DNA of 64,000 nucleotides from Bog-473 sp963744225 (GCA_963744225.1 CAVUSV010000004.1:1550001-1614000); one strand, 5' to 3'; positions 1-8,865 are shown, counted from the first letter of the stretch. A program made the numbers and translations. The notes: generated from the sequence alone by a model not told the origin.

Positions 1-601
1 AAGCAGACGCCTCCCGACCTGTCGATGGCCATGCAGCAGGCCGGGTTCGAGGCGCCGGCGTACACGATCGACGGCCCACACCGAGTGGTGAGCACCGCCG
101 GCGTCCACCCGTGGACGCTGGAGCCCAACATGCTCAAGCCCATGGAGATCATCACCCGCAGCGGGCTCTTCGGCCCGTGGGACGCGCCCGACCTCGGCTA
201 CGACCAGAAGGAGGCGGGGATCAATCCGGCTGGATGCGACCCCTGGGGCCTCGACTCCTTCCAGATCTTCCCCAACTTCGTCATCCTCGTCTGGGGGCAG
301 GGCTGGTACCTGACCTACCACTACTGGCCGACATCGCACAACACGCACGTCTTCGAAGGCACGCTCTACTTCGTGCCGCCCAAGACGCCGCGCGAGCGCG
401 TGGCGCAGGAGATCGCCGCCGTCTCGTTCAAGGAATACGGGCTCCAGGACGCCAACACGCTCGAGGCGACGCAGACGATGCTCGAGTCGCGGCGTGCTCG
501 AGCGGTTCCCGCTGAACGACCAGGAGGTCTTGTGTCGCCATCTTCATCGGGTGGCGGCCGACTGGGTAGACGACTACACGAAGCAGCACGCGGAGGTATG
601 A
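1..601 (+). CDS. Rieske ring-hydroxylating oxygenase alpha subunit, C-terminal part (5' end outside window, frameshifted)
   Basis: Catalytic-domain end of a Rieske non-heme iron oxygenase; the Rieske cluster domain lies before the window. The reading is open from base 1 (KQTPPDLSMAMQQAGFEAP), with the family-like stretch PNFVILVWGQGWYLTYHYWP. At about base 490 the reading moves to frame 2 and continues GVLERFPLNDQEVLCRHLHR to a TGA at 599-601. Dropping one C at about 490 restores a single frame, so a one-base insertion is likely. Read naively, the same region gives a false 305-residue protein that fuses this gene to the next one. The substrate cannot be told from this fragment. The next gene overlaps its stop by ATGA. 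Confidence 0.8.
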
Positions 602-942
602 CGCAGATGACCAAGTCCTACTTGCCAACCGAGTTCTCCGACCTGGAGCCATTTGCCGCCGCCTGGTGTCTGGCCACCGAACCCGAGCGCTTCGCCGCCC
701 GGATGGCCAGCAGCATGGACGACATGCAGTCGTTCTACGACGCCATCACCCCCCGGGCCGAGGAGTCCATGGCGTACTGCGACAAGTTCGCGCTCGACGA
801 CATGCCCGAGGACGCCCGGAACCTGCTCTATCTGTTGTACTCCATGGTGATGGTCTCGTTCCCCGTCGAGTGCTGGGGGCAGCCTCGAGTGCCCGATACG
901 GGCGCCGCCTACTTGGACCTCCTGGTCGAACCTGGTCCCTGA
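598..942 (+). CDS. Small conserved protein encoded behind a Rieske oxygenase
   Basis: A 114-residue acidic protein starting at an ATG that overlaps the stop of the oxygenase (ATGA), which indicates translational coupling. It has no signal peptide, membrane segment or metal motif that I can see; the middle (MASSMDDMQSFYDAITPRAE) looks helical. The position suggests an accessory or small-subunit role for the oxygenase, but this is inference from context. I do not recognise a named family. The start at 598 is preferred because anything further upstream in this frame overlaps the oxygenase. Confidence 0.6.
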   Translation: MTQMTKSYLPTEFSDLEPFAAAWCLATEPERFAARMASSMDDMQSFYDAITPRAEESMAYCDKFALDDMPEDARNLLYLLYSMVMVSFPVECWGQPRVPDTGAAYLDLLVEPGP

Positions 943-954
943 GCCCATTCCGGG

Positions 955-2025
955 TCACAGCGCCTCGTATTCGACGGTCACCGCCTGACCGCGGGGGAGT
1001 CCCTGGCAGGTCAGGATCCAACCCTCCTCGACCTCCTCGGGCGTCAGCGCGTTGTTGACCCGCATCGCAGCTGCTCCCTCCTTCAGGAAGGCCATGCACG
1101 TCGCGCAGTTGCCGGACTCGCAGGAAAAAGGCGGCCGCAGTCCGGCGCGGCGGGCCGTCTCGAGGAGGGTATCGCCCGGTTTGTAGCCGACCACCACCGT
1201 CTTCCGGCCGAGGATCACTGTCACCTCGTTCGGCACGTCTTGCAGGTCCGAGGCGGCACCGACCGGACCCGCCTCCGCCGCGGCGTCCTTTTCCTGTTGT
1301 TCCACCAGGAAACGCTCGATGAACACACGGTCCTGCTCCACGCCGAGATCCTTCAGCACCGACTCGACGAGATTCATGAACGCGCCCGGTCCGCAGATGT
1401 AGAAGTCGGCCTCGCGCTGTCCCGCCACGAAGGCGTCGATGGACTCGGCGTTCAGGAACCCCGCATCGGAGTCGAGGTGATGCCGGATCTCCAGGCGGTC
1501 AGGGTGGCGGGCGCGCAGTCCGGCGAAGGCATCGCCGAAGATCACCGACCCGGGATCACGGTTGGCGTACAGCAGCTTCACCGGGCGTTCTGTGGTGGCG
1601 AGCACGTGCTTGGTAATCGACATGACGGGGGTGATGCCGCTGCCGCCGCAGAAGGCCAGAACGGGACGCGCCGCGCTCTGCGGGCAGAACACGCCGGCAG
1701 GCTTGGTCAGCTCAATGGCGTCACCCTCAGACAGATGGTCCAGAAACCAGTTCGAGACTTGCCCACCGGTCACGCGCTTGACGGTGATGGTCAGGTCGCG
1801 GTCCGTCTCCGGGGCGCTCGACATGGAATAGGAGCGCAGCTGCTCGTCTCCGTCAAGGTGCACCCGGAAGGTGCAGAACTGTCCTGGCTTGTAGCGGAAG
1901 GTCTCCTGCAGCTCGTCGGGGACGTCGAGAACGAAGGAGCACGCGTCATGCGTCTCGCGGATGACGCGTTTGACCCGGAGCGTGTGGTAGCCGTGCTCCC
2001 GCAGGACGGGGTTGTGGTCTCGCAC
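955..2025 (-). CDS. Oxygenase reductase: FAD, NAD(P) and plant-type 2Fe-2S domains (KshB/HmpA-like)
   Basis: Electron-transfer partner for oxygenases, carrying electrons from NAD(P)H through FAD to a 2Fe-2S cluster. About 356 residues in the usual order: FAD-binding barrel with RSYSMSS near residue 85, NAD(P) domain with FCGGSGITPVMS near 135, then a C-terminal ferredoxin domain with CESGNCATC and a last Cys in ILTCQG. GTG at 2025 is chosen because it is the first possible start after the aldehyde dehydrogenase stop (13-nt gap) and gives the family length. It runs convergently to the Rieske oxygenase pair and is a plausible reductase for it. It forms an operon with the upstream aldehyde dehydrogenase. 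Confidence 0.88.
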   Translation of the reverse strand: MRDHNPVLREHGYHTLRVKRVIRETHDACSFVLDVPDELQETFRYKPGQFCTFRVHLDGDEQLRSYSMSSAPETDRDLTITVKRVTGGQVSNWFLDHLSEGDAIELTKPAGVFCPQSAARPVLAFCGGSGITPVMSITKHVLATTERPVKLLYANRDPGSVIFGDAFAGLRARHPDRLEIRHHLDSDAGFLNAESIDAFVAGQREADFYICGPGAFMNLVESVLKDLGVEQDRVFIERFLVEQQEKDAAAEAGPVGAASDLQDVPNEVTVILGRKTVVVGYKPGDTLLETARRAGLRPPFSCESGNCATCMAFLKEGAAAMRVNNALTPEEVEEGWILTCQGLPRGQAVTVEYEAL

Positions 2026-2038
2026 CGCGCCGATGAAC

Positions 2039-3511
2039 TTATGCAGGCGTCGGCCAGGCCACCGACTTCGTCTCGAGGTACTGGTCGAATCCGGCGAGCC
2101 CGTTCTGCCGGCCGATCCCGCTCTGCTTGTAACCGCCGAAGGGAATGTCGGCCTGCCCGATCGGCATACCTCCGTTGACCGCGAAGGTGCCCGTGCGGAT
2201 GCGCTCGGCGACCGCGAGGGAGCGTTCCAACGAGCCGGAGAAGACCCCGCCGGACAGCCCGTAGACGCTGTCGTTCGCGATACGAACGGCGTCATCATCG
2301 TCGTCGAAGGGGATGACGACAAGGACCGGGCCGAAGATCTCCTCTTGGGCGATCGTCATGGCGTTGTCCACGTCGGTGAAGAGCGTTGGCTCGACGTACC
2401 ACCCCTTCGGCAGGGCGGCTGGGCGGCCGCCACCCAATGACAGCGTCGCTCCTTCCTTCACGCCCTTCTCGATGTAATCGAGGACACGGTCCCGTTGCTT
2501 GGCGGAGATGAGCGGTCCCATCAGCACGTCGGGCCGCTGGGGGTCCCCATAGGCCACCGAGCACAGAGTGGCACGAAGGATCTCGACGCCCTCCTCGTAG
2601 CGGGACCGGGGGAGCAGCATGCGCGTCTGGATCGCGCAACCCTGACCACCGTGGAAGCACACCGCGATCCCCGACGGCACCGACGTGGCGAAATCGGCGT
2701 CGTCCAGCACGATCGTGGCCGACTTCCCACCGAGCTCCAAGAAGACTCGCTTGAGGGTCGCCGCACCCTTCTCCATGATCCGCTTGCCGATGGCCGTCGA
2801 TCCGGTGAACGAGATCAGGTCGACCTTCGGCGAGAGGCTCAGCTCCTCCCCGACGAGGTGGTCGGACGACGTCACGACGTTGAGCACACCGGGGGGGAAC
2901 TCGGTGTGCTCGGCCACGAGGCGGCCGAGGCGCGTCGCGTTCCACGGCGTATCGGGTGCCGGCTTGAGGACCACGGTGTTGCCGGTGGCGAGCGCCTGCC
3001 CGAGCTTGTTCAGTGTCACTTCCACCGGGAAGTTCCACGGGACGATCGCACCGACGACCCCGATCGCCTCCTTCCAGATCTGCCTCGTGTTCTGCGTCCC
3101 CCGGCGGTCGACGATCTGGGGGAGGTCAGTCCGCCACGCGAATTCGTCGATCAGCTTTACCGGGTAGCGGAGCGCACCGTCCAGTGGGATGTCCAACTGG
3201 TTGGCGTAGGTGATCAGTCGCGGGCACCCGACCTCGAGGATCAGCTCCTCGCGCAGCGCCTCCTGCTCACGCTCGAGTGCGTCCTGGAGTTGGGACAGGC
3301 ACTCTTTGCGCCGGGCGCGGTTGGTGGACCAATCGGTCCCGTCAAAGGCACGGCGGGCGGCGTCGATCGCCCGGAGCATTTCGGTGTTGGACGCGTCGGC
3401 GACGGGCCCGAGGACCTCTTCGGTCGCTGGATTGACGTTGTCAAACGTCTGGCCCGAGTCGGCTTCGACGAGCCTGCCGTCGATGAGCATCCTCGCTTCG
3501 TGGTCAGCCAC
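2039..3511 (-). CDS. Aldehyde dehydrogenase (NAD(P)+-dependent, ALDH superfamily)
   Basis: Oxidises an aldehyde to the acid. About 490 residues, the usual ALDH length, with the general-base Glu in FLELGGKSA (about residue 257), the catalytic Cys in GQGCAIQTR (about 291), the cofactor stretch PWNFPVEVTLNKLGQALA and the late motif EEIFGPVLVV. The GTG at 3511 is preferred (GGAGG 11 nt upstream, then the family-like MLIDGRLVEADSG); an ATG at 3565 would add an atypical tail. It is first of a two-gene operon with the flavin/2Fe-2S reductase. The substrate is not determinable from sequence. Confidence 0.9.
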   Translation of the reverse strand: MADHEARMLIDGRLVEADSGQTFDNVNPATEEVLGPVADASNTEMLRAIDAARRAFDGTDWSTNRARRKECLSQLQDALEREQEALREELILEVGCPRLITYANQLDIPLDGALRYPVKLIDEFAWRTDLPQIVDRRGTQNTRQIWKEAIGVVGAIVPWNFPVEVTLNKLGQALATGNTVVLKPAPDTPWNATRLGRLVAEHTEFPPGVLNVVTSSDHLVGEELSLSPKVDLISFTGSTAIGKRIMEKGAATLKRVFLELGGKSATIVLDDADFATSVPSGIAVCFHGGQGCAIQTRMLLPRSRYEEGVEILRATLCSVAYGDPQRPDVLMGPLISAKQRDRVLDYIEKGVKEGATLSLGGGRPAALPKGWYVEPTLFTDVDNAMTIAQEEIFGPVLVVIPFDDDDDAVRIANDSVYGLSGGVFSGSLERSLAVAERIRTGTFAVNGGMPIGQADIPFGGYKQSGIGRQNGLAGFDQYLETKSVAWPTPA

Positions 3512-3701
3512 CGTGCCCCCGACCTCCCCGTGCCGGCCGTGGTTTCTCACCGGCCGGAAATCCAATTACCAAAAAGCGTTATAAGCATAATCGAGCGGGC
3601 TCCACCCGCTCGGGACTTAGGACCTGAGCGGATTGATGCTCAGGTTGTCGCGCGGCCTGGGGCGCCGAGTAGGCGTCCGGCGGATGAGCGATTACATATG
3701 G

Positions 3702-3736
3702 TTGCACATATATATGAAATGGCGTATGATGCGCAG
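3702..3736 (+). promoter_or_regulatory. Leaderless promoter with internal palindrome for the ArsR gene
   Basis: -35 TTGCAC (3702-3707), 17-nt spacer, -10 TATGAT (3725-3730), then six bases to the ATG at 3737, so the expected transcription start falls on or next to the start codon. The spacer contains the perfect 10-bp palindrome CATATATATG (3707-3716), a natural autoregulatory operator for an ArsR-type repressor. Confidence 0.6.
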
Positions 3737-4084
3737 ATGCCGGCCGCGCTTGAGGTCCTCGACGTGATCGCCGAACCGACACGGCTGCGGATCCTCGACG
3801 CGGTGCGCGAGGCGGAGTGCTCGGTGAACGATCTGGTCGAACGCGTCGGGATGCATCAGCCGGGCGTTTCTCGTCATCTCAAGGTGCTGCGCGACGCCGG
3901 GCTGGTGGAGGTCCGACGGGATGCCCAACGGCGCCTCTACCGGCTTCGTGCTGAACCGCTGATGGACATCGATGCGTGGCTGGAGCCCTATCGAGCGCAC
4001 TGGGCCGGGCGGCTCGATGCGCTGGAGCATCACCTGGAACGCACCTCCACACAGATCATCCCGACTTCGAAGGAGCGCAGATGA
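3737..4084 (+). CDS. ArsR-family winged-helix repressor
   Basis: 115-residue DNA-binding repressor. The winged helix covers VNDLVERVGMHQPGVSRHL (about residues 34-52) and the wing follows (LVEVRRDAQRRLYRL). No metal-binding Cys cluster is visible, so it belongs to the ArsR type that partners SRPBCC proteins. ATG 3737 is preferred over in-frame ATGs at 3698 and 3719 because a good -10 box lies six bases upstream and MPAALEVLDVIAEPTRLRIL is a typical ArsR N-terminus. Its stop overlaps the next gene by ATGA. It is probably autoregulated through the palindrome in its promoter. Confidence 0.88.
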   Translation: MPAALEVLDVIAEPTRLRILDAVREAECSVNDLVERVGMHQPGVSRHLKVLRDAGLVEVRRDAQRRLYRLRAEPLMDIDAWLEPYRAHWAGRLDALEHHLERTSTQIIPTSKERR

Positions 4085-4623
4085 ACGATCTGACCTCTTC
4101 CGCCTACGACGGCACCATGGAACGCACCGCCGACGGCGGGGTCATCCGATTTGAACGACATCTCGCTTATCCGATCCGTGACGTGTGGGATGCGATCACG
4201 AATCCAGCCCGGCTGTCGGACTGGTGGCTGCCGTTCGACGCTGACATCACCGTCGAACTCCGAGAAGGCGGCCAGATGGTGATGGCCGCCACTGGTGAGG
4301 AGTCGATGACGGTCACGTGCACGATCCTGCGCGTTGAGCCGCCGGTGCTCCTCGAACACACCCACGTCGACCCCGGCTCGTACATGCGCTGGGAACTCGA
4401 AGGGGTCGAGACCGGGTGCGTGCTACGGCTGAGCCATTTCGTCACCGATCCGGCCGCGGCGATCGAGAGCTGCTACGTCGTCGGACTGCACGCCTCGCTG
4501 GCTCGTCTGGTGCCCTGCCTCGCTGGTCGCCCCATTGCCTGGGATTGGGATGGTTTCGCCGACGCTCAAGCTCACTACGCCACCGTCGGCCTTGCACCGG
4601 CAATCGGAAACGAACATGAGTAA
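4081..4623 (+). CDS. SRPBCC/AHSA1-type hydrophobic-ligand-binding protein
   Basis: 180 residues with the START/AHSA1 pattern: FERHLAYPIRDVWDAITNP near the N-terminus, LSDWWLPFDADITVELREGG, then a C-terminal helix region. Such proteins bind small hydrophobic ligands and are commonly co-encoded with ArsR repressors. It overlaps the repressor by ATGA and runs into the RibD-like gene, so the three form an operon. The ligand is unknown. Confidence 0.8.
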   Translation: MNDLTSSAYDGTMERTADGGVIRFERHLAYPIRDVWDAITNPARLSDWWLPFDADITVELREGGQMVMAATGEESMTVTCTILRVEPPVLLEHTHVDPGSYMRWELEGVETGCVLRLSHFVTDPAAAIESCYVVGLHASLARLVPCLAGRPIAWDWDGFADAQAHYATVGLAPAIGNEHE

Positions 4624-4654
4624 TGACGCGAGAGCGCAACCAGAAAGGGTTCCG

Positions 4655-5299
4655 ATGACACAGTCCGTCCGCGTTCAGAACTTTTGCGTGTCCAGCGATG
4701 GATACGGCTCCGGCGAGGGGCAAACCCGTGATCGCCCGTTCGGCCATGCCGATCCGGGTGCGCTCTTCTTCTGGGCGGGCGACACCGCTCACTGGCCCAA
4801 CCGGACCGAACCCGGGGGAACCTACGGCCTCGACGACTACTGCACGCGCGACTTCACCAACAACATCGGCGCCGAGATCATGGGGCGTAACAAATTCGGT
4901 CCGCAGCGGGGACCATGGGAGAACTACGACTGGCAAGGATGGTGGGGGGACGAACCCCCGTTCCACACGCCGGTGTTCGTCCTTACTCATCATGAGCGAC
5001 CCGCGATCACTCTGGGGGACACAACGTTCCATTTCCTCGATGCATCTCCGAAGGACGCGCTGGCGCAGGCATTCGATGCCGCCGAGGGCAAGGACGTGCG
5101 AATCGGCGGGGGTGTTGCCACGGTCCGGGAGTTCCTCGACGCCGGTCTCATCGACGCGATGCATTTCGCCGTTGCGCCGGTCGAACTCGGTCGCGGCGAA
5201 AGGTTGTGGGCGAGTCCCGACGAACTTGTCGATCGTTTTCAGTTGGAGCAGATCCCGAGCCCGAGCGGGGTGGTGCATCACTTTTTCTGGCGGCGGTGA
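4655..5299 (+). CDS. RibD C-terminal / dihydrofolate-reductase-fold protein
   Basis: 214 residues resembling the bacterial 'dihydrofolate reductase family protein' group (RibD C-terminal domain). Markers are VQNFCVSSDGYGSGEGQ at the N-terminus, the nucleotide-binding-like VRIGGGVATVREFLDAGLID and a late PVELGRGERLW. ATG 4655 is chosen over ATG 4616 because AGAAAGGG lies just upstream and MTQSVRVQNF is the usual family start. It is third gene after ArsR and SRPBCC, 31 nt behind. It is probably an NADPH-dependent reductase of unknown substrate; a true folate role is unlikely. Confidence 0.75.
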   Translation: MTQSVRVQNFCVSSDGYGSGEGQTRDRPFGHADPGALFFWAGDTAHWPNRTEPGGTYGLDDYCTRDFTNNIGAEIMGRNKFGPQRGPWENYDWQGWWGDEPPFHTPVFVLTHHERPAITLGDTTFHFLDASPKDALAQAFDAAEGKDVRIGGGVATVREFLDAGLIDAMHFAVAPVELGRGERLWASPDELVDRFQLEQIPSPSGVVHHFFWRR

Positions 5300-5322
5300 G
5301 TGCCGCACATCCGCTGAGGCCC

Positions 5323-6282
5323 TCAGAGCGCGAGGCTGGGCGGCAGCGCCCCAGTCCGGAGCACCTCGGCACCGAGCTCGGCCGTGAGCGCGCTCCCGGC
5401 CCCAAGAAGCTGGTCGAGCACGACGGTCCGGCGGTAGTAGCGGTGGAAGGGGTGCTCGGTGGTGAAGCCGATGCCGGCCAGCACCTGCTGGCAGTGGCGG
5501 GCGACGGTGAGTGCCCCCCGACCGGCGGAGGATTTGGCTATGGACGCGTTGACCGGCGACGGTTCGTCCCACGCGGCCCCGAGCAAGGCCGCCGCCGCTT
5601 CGATGGCCACGAGGCTCTCGGCCAGCCGGTGGCGGACCGCCTGGAACGAGCCGATGGGCCGCCCGAACTGCGTCCGTTCCAACGCGTGCGTGCAGGCCAG
5701 GTCCAGCATGGCCCGCGCCGCCCCGACGAGCTCGTGGCCCAGTGCGAGGTGCCCCAGGGCGACCGCGCCCGTCCAGTCGACCGGTCCGGTCGGCGCTGCG
5801 CTCTCCGCCGGGACGTCTCCGGTGACTTCGATCATCCCGAGCGCGGGATCGAGACCGCCGACCAGCCGCAGCGAGAGCAACGACGTCGGCACTGCGAGGG
5901 CGATGTGCCCGCCCTCGGCCCGGGCGACGACGTGGACCGTGTCGCCGTCGGAGAGCTGGGCCGTCGCAAGGCCACGCACGGCCACGGAGTCGCCGGTCCG
6001 CTCCCCGGCGCCCTCTCGTGTCCGCAGCGGTGGGAGCAGGACCAGGGACGATCCCGGGACGTCCAGTCCGAGCGCATCGCCGAGGAGCCAAGCGAGAGCG
6101 GAGGAAGCCACGTTCGCGGCACCCTGGCACTCGAAGAGCAGTGAGACCGCGGCGCGACGGTCCGCGGTCAGCGCGTCCGGCCAGCCCAGATCGGTCAGCG
6201 CGCCGTCGAGCGCCGACCCAGTGCAGGTAGTGGTGGCGTGACGGATGCCGCGGTCGAAGAGCGCCAGCTCGTCACCTTCCAT
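5323..6282 (-). CDS. Acyl-CoA dehydrogenase-like protein, short partner subunit
   Basis: 319 residues, shorter than a usual acyl-CoA dehydrogenase. It keeps the C-terminal FAD/arginine segment RTQFGRPIGSFQAVRHRLAE, but the N-terminal and middle domains are reduced, and the catalytic Glu loop seen in its neighbour is replaced by a GIGFTTEHPFHRYYRR stretch. It is ATGA-coupled to the full-length enzyme upstream. This fits the alpha2-beta2 heteromeric enzymes known from actinobacterial steroid side-chain degradation, in which one subunit carries the base and the other helps bind FAD. The heteromer is inference. Confidence 0.8.
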   Translation of the reverse strand: MEGDELALFDRGIRHATTTCTGSALDGALTDLGWPDALTADRRAAVSLLFECQGAANVASSALAWLLGDALGLDVPGSSLVLLPPLRTREGAGERTGDSVAVRGLATAQLSDGDTVHVVARAEGGHIALAVPTSLLSLRLVGGLDPALGMIEVTGDVPAESAAPTGPVDWTGAVALGHLALGHELVGAARAMLDLACTHALERTQFGRPIGSFQAVRHRLAESLVAIEAAAALLGAAWDEPSPVNASIAKSSAGRGALTVARHCQQVLAGIGFTTEHPFHRYYRRTVVLDQLLGAGSALTAELGAEVLRTGALPPSLAL

Positions 6283-7412
6283 CAGCGGTCCTCGCCGAGG
6301 TCGAGCAGCCGCCGGGCGATGATGTTGCGCTGAATCTCGGCGCTCCCTCCGTAGATGGTGGCCGCCCACGAGTAGAGGAACTCGGACCGCCAGCGTTGGC
6401 TCGTGGCATCCTCCCCGCTCGCCAGGTCTGCCCCGAGTCCCTCGGCGACGAGGTCGAAGACGGCCTGCTCGGCCGTCGCGACCAGGACCTTGTCGATCGA
6501 CGTCTCGGGTCCCAGCCTCTCGCCGGCGGCGAGCCGCCGTTGGGTCGAGCGCGAGCGGGCCCGGAAGGCCCACAACAGCTCGGTGACCTCACCCACCGCG
6601 GCGGGAGTGAGCGCACCGGGCGGCGCGGCCGCCACCAACTGCTGCAGCCGGCGCTCGAGGTAGGCGGCCCGGTGCCACAAGGCCGTGCTCCGTTCGTAGG
6701 GCAACAGGTCCATGGCGATCGACCAGCCGCGGTCGACCTCGCCCAGGAGCCGGTCACCTGGCACGAACACCTCGTCGAAGAAGACCTCGCAGAACTCCTC
6801 GGCCCCGTGCATCGTCTCGATCGGCCGGACGGTGATGCCGGAGCTGTCCATGTCGACGAACAGCGCGGTGATCCCCCGGTGTGCCGATTCGGTGGTTCCC
6901 GTCCGCGTGAGGAGAACGCAACGCTGGGCGTACTGCGCGAGGCTCGTCCAGACCTTCTGACCGTTGACCTTCCAGCCGTCGTCGGTGGGCGTGGCGCGGC
7001 AGGCGAGCGCGCCGAGGTTGCTGCCCGTGCCCGGCTCCGAGAAGCCCTGGCACCAGACTTCGTCGCCCCGCAGCAGGCGGGGCACCATCTCCGCGGCGAG
7101 CACGTCGGGCGCGTAGTCGATCATCGTCGGCGCCAGGACCTCGGGCATGGAGTAGATGCCGGGTTCGACGAAGTCTCGGGCGGTGAGCGCCTCGCCGAGG
7201 TAGGCACGCAGCAGGGAGGAGCCCCCGAGCCCGCCCACCCGCTCGGGCCAGCCCATCCGCATGAAGCCGGCATCGAAGGTCAATCGCTTGACCTTGTTGA
7301 GGTGGTCCATCTGCTGGTCCAGGGTTCCGCGTGCGCCGTAGTCGGGGGCCAGCTCACCCCGGTTCTCGTCGAGCCAGTCGTCGAGCGCCACCTTGAAGGC
7401 TTCGAGCTCCAT
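6282..7412 (-). CDS. Acyl-CoA dehydrogenase (FadE-type)
   Basis: 376-residue FAD enzyme that introduces an alpha-beta double bond into an acyl-CoA. Visible motifs are CQGFSEPGTGSNLGALACRA (FAD/substrate region), KVNGQKVWTSLAQYA and the late YGGSAEIQRNIIARRLL, which holds the likely catalytic Glu. Its stop overlaps the start of the short partner subunit by ATGA, and the SnoaL-like gene sits 10 nt upstream on the same strand. Together they suggest one oxidation step of a bulky or branched acyl chain. The substrate is unknown. Confidence 0.88.
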   Translation of the reverse strand: MELEAFKVALDDWLDENRGELAPDYGARGTLDQQMDHLNKVKRLTFDAGFMRMGWPERVGGLGGSSLLRAYLGEALTARDFVEPGIYSMPEVLAPTMIDYAPDVLAAEMVPRLLRGDEVWCQGFSEPGTGSNLGALACRATPTDDGWKVNGQKVWTSLAQYAQRCVLLTRTGTTESAHRGITALFVDMDSSGITVRPIETMHGAEEFCEVFFDEVFVPGDRLLGEVDRGWSIAMDLLPYERSTALWHRAAYLERRLQQLVAAAPPGALTPAAVGEVTELLWAFRARSRSTQRRLAAGERLGPETSIDKVLVATAEQAVFDLVAEGLGADLASGEDATSQRWRSEFLYSWAATIYGGSAEIQRNIIARRLLDLGEDR

Positions 7413-7422
7413 CGGGTTGGGC

Positions 7423-7863
7423 TTAGCTGGCCGACTCGGCGGACGGCGCCGGGCGCGTCGGATCGTGCGGGCGCCCCGAGTCCCGAGCCCCGCTCTTTCT
7501 GAGGAAGGTCATCGCCCGCGTCTGCAGCCGCCACCCGCTCTGGGTCCGGCGGTAGGTGTCCGTATACCAGCCAATGCGCATCTCGTGGTCGAGCTGGGCG
7601 ATGAAGCACAGCGTCTGGAACCCCGTCCCGGCGGACCCGTGAAGATCGAGCACCGGAGTCCCGGTGAGGAAGAGGCCCTTCGGTGCCGCCGCCACCAGGG
7701 CTGGGAAGTCTCGGAGGGAGTAGGTCGAACCGAAGGCGCTGTAGGTGCCGTCGGGCGTGAAGACGCCCATGACCGTCTCGATGTCGTCTTGGGTCATCCC
7801 GATGGCGTAGCGGGCGAGCAGCTGTTCGACCTCGGTGATGTCCGCGACCTCCGCGGGATCCAT
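7423..7863 (-). CDS. SnoaL/NTF2-like domain protein
   Basis: 146 residues with the cone-shaped NTF2/SnoaL pattern: VEQLLARYAIGMTQDDIETV, then VFTPDGTYSAFG and a late RIGWYTDTYRRTQSGWRLQT. Members act as hydratases, isomerases or ligand binders. ATG 7863 is chosen because the protein then starts just before the domain; longer versions add low-complexity sequence. It is first gene of an operon with the two acyl-CoA dehydrogenases. The C-terminal 20 residues (Pro/Ser/Ala-rich) are probably disordered. Confidence 0.75.
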   Translation of the reverse strand: MDPAEVADITEVEQLLARYAIGMTQDDIETVMGVFTPDGTYSAFGSTYSLRDFPALVAAAPKGLFLTGTPVLDLHGSAGTGFQTLCFIAQLDHEMRIGWYTDTYRRTQSGWRLQTRAMTFLRKSGARDSGRPHDPTRPAPSAESAS

Positions 7864-8110
7864 CGTCAGCCCCGCGGTGCTGCGTCCACGCCGCCGGCGG
7901 AGAGGGATTTCACGCGGCCACGATAACAGCACTCTCCTTTTCCGGGACCGCCCTGCACTGCCGCCGGGGCAAGAGGTCCAGGTGACCGCACTGATGTGCT
8001 GCCGACACCGGCGCGTTCGGACGGGAGCAGGCGTGCCGAATTTCTTCCCATCCGGCCAGACCTGAGGGAGAGTGGTGCTCTCAAATATGGACAACGGATA
8101 AGCTGACCCG

Positions 8111-8830
8111 ATGTCAGCTGAGACCCCAGCAGCCGGGGCGGCGCCCGCCGACGCCCCGCTCCGGCGGCGTGATCTGGCGGTGGCCCGCTCCCTCGACACC
8201 GCGCGGCTGCGCAGCGAGGGCCGGGTGCAGCGGTTCCTCGACGCGGGGTTCGAGCTTCTCGCCCGCGCCGAATCGGGCAAGGAATTCACCGTCCAGGAGG
8301 TCGTCGACCGCTCCGGTCAGTCCCTGCGCAGCTTCTACCAGTACTTCGCCGGCAAGCACGAGCTCCTCCTGGCCCTCTTCGACGAGGCGATCCGGTCCAC
8401 GGCCGACCGCCTCGAGGAGCAGATCGCCCGCGAGGACACCGCCCTCGGCCGGCTGCACTGCTTCGTCGTCGAGTACTACCGCATGTGTCTGCCCGCACCC
8501 AAAGGGCGGCCGTCCAAGAACAATCCGACACCCGTCATGGCGGAGTTCTGCCACCAGCTGCTGACGGCGCATCAGACCGAGGCGTCGAGGGCCTTCGATC
8601 CGCTCGTCACCCTGCTGGAGAAGGTCCTCGAGGATGCCGCGGAGGCCGGGGTGGTCCGACCGGGTCAGCAGCACGCGGACGTGGCCGCCGTGATTCTCTC
8701 GACCATCATGTTCAACGCCGCCTATGCCTGGACGATCAGCGGCAGCGAGGAGCCGCGCAACGGCGAGCGGGACGCCCAGCAGATCTGGGAGTTCGTGTCT
8801 GGTGGCATTGTCATCAGTCCGAGCAGCTGA
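8111..8830 (+). CDS. TetR-family regulator
   Basis: 239 residues. The N-terminal helix-turn-helix covers FTVQEVVDRSGQSLRSFYQY (about residues 58-77) and is followed by a longer ligand-binding domain. It is divergent from the SnoaL/acyl-CoA dehydrogenase operon, with a 247-bp intergenic region between, so it most likely represses that operon in response to an acyl-CoA or related ligand. The extra ~35 residues before the helix-turn-helix are typical of actinobacterial members. The intergenic region holds a short inverted repeat GAGAG-tggtg-CTCTC at about 8067-8081. Confidence 0.87.
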   Translation: MSAETPAAGAAPADAPLRRRDLAVARSLDTARLRSEGRVQRFLDAGFELLARAESGKEFTVQEVVDRSGQSLRSFYQYFAGKHELLLALFDEAIRSTADRLEEQIAREDTALGRLHCFVVEYYRMCLPAPKGRPSKNNPTPVMAEFCHQLLTAHQTEASRAFDPLVTLLEKVLEDAAEAGVVRPGQQHADVAAVILSTIMFNAAYAWTISGSEEPRNGERDAQQIWEFVSGGIVISPSS

Positions 8831-8865
8831 TCGACCCCACCTCCCGGCGGTCGAGCGGGCTCAGA

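Noticed and set aside
25..942. A single 305-residue protein at the window start
   Set aside because: It joins the Rieske oxygenase tail to the next gene through a one-base insertion; motifs show two separate proteins.
2495..4084. A 529-residue open reading on the plus strand ending with the ArsR gene
   Set aside because: Its first 400 residues are antisense to the aldehyde dehydrogenase; only the end is the real ArsR protein.
5206..6144. Long antisense open readings over the acyl-CoA dehydrogenase genes and similar ones over zwf, the transporter and the P450
   Set aside because: They arise from high GC content and third-position bias; none has family motifs or a ribosome site.
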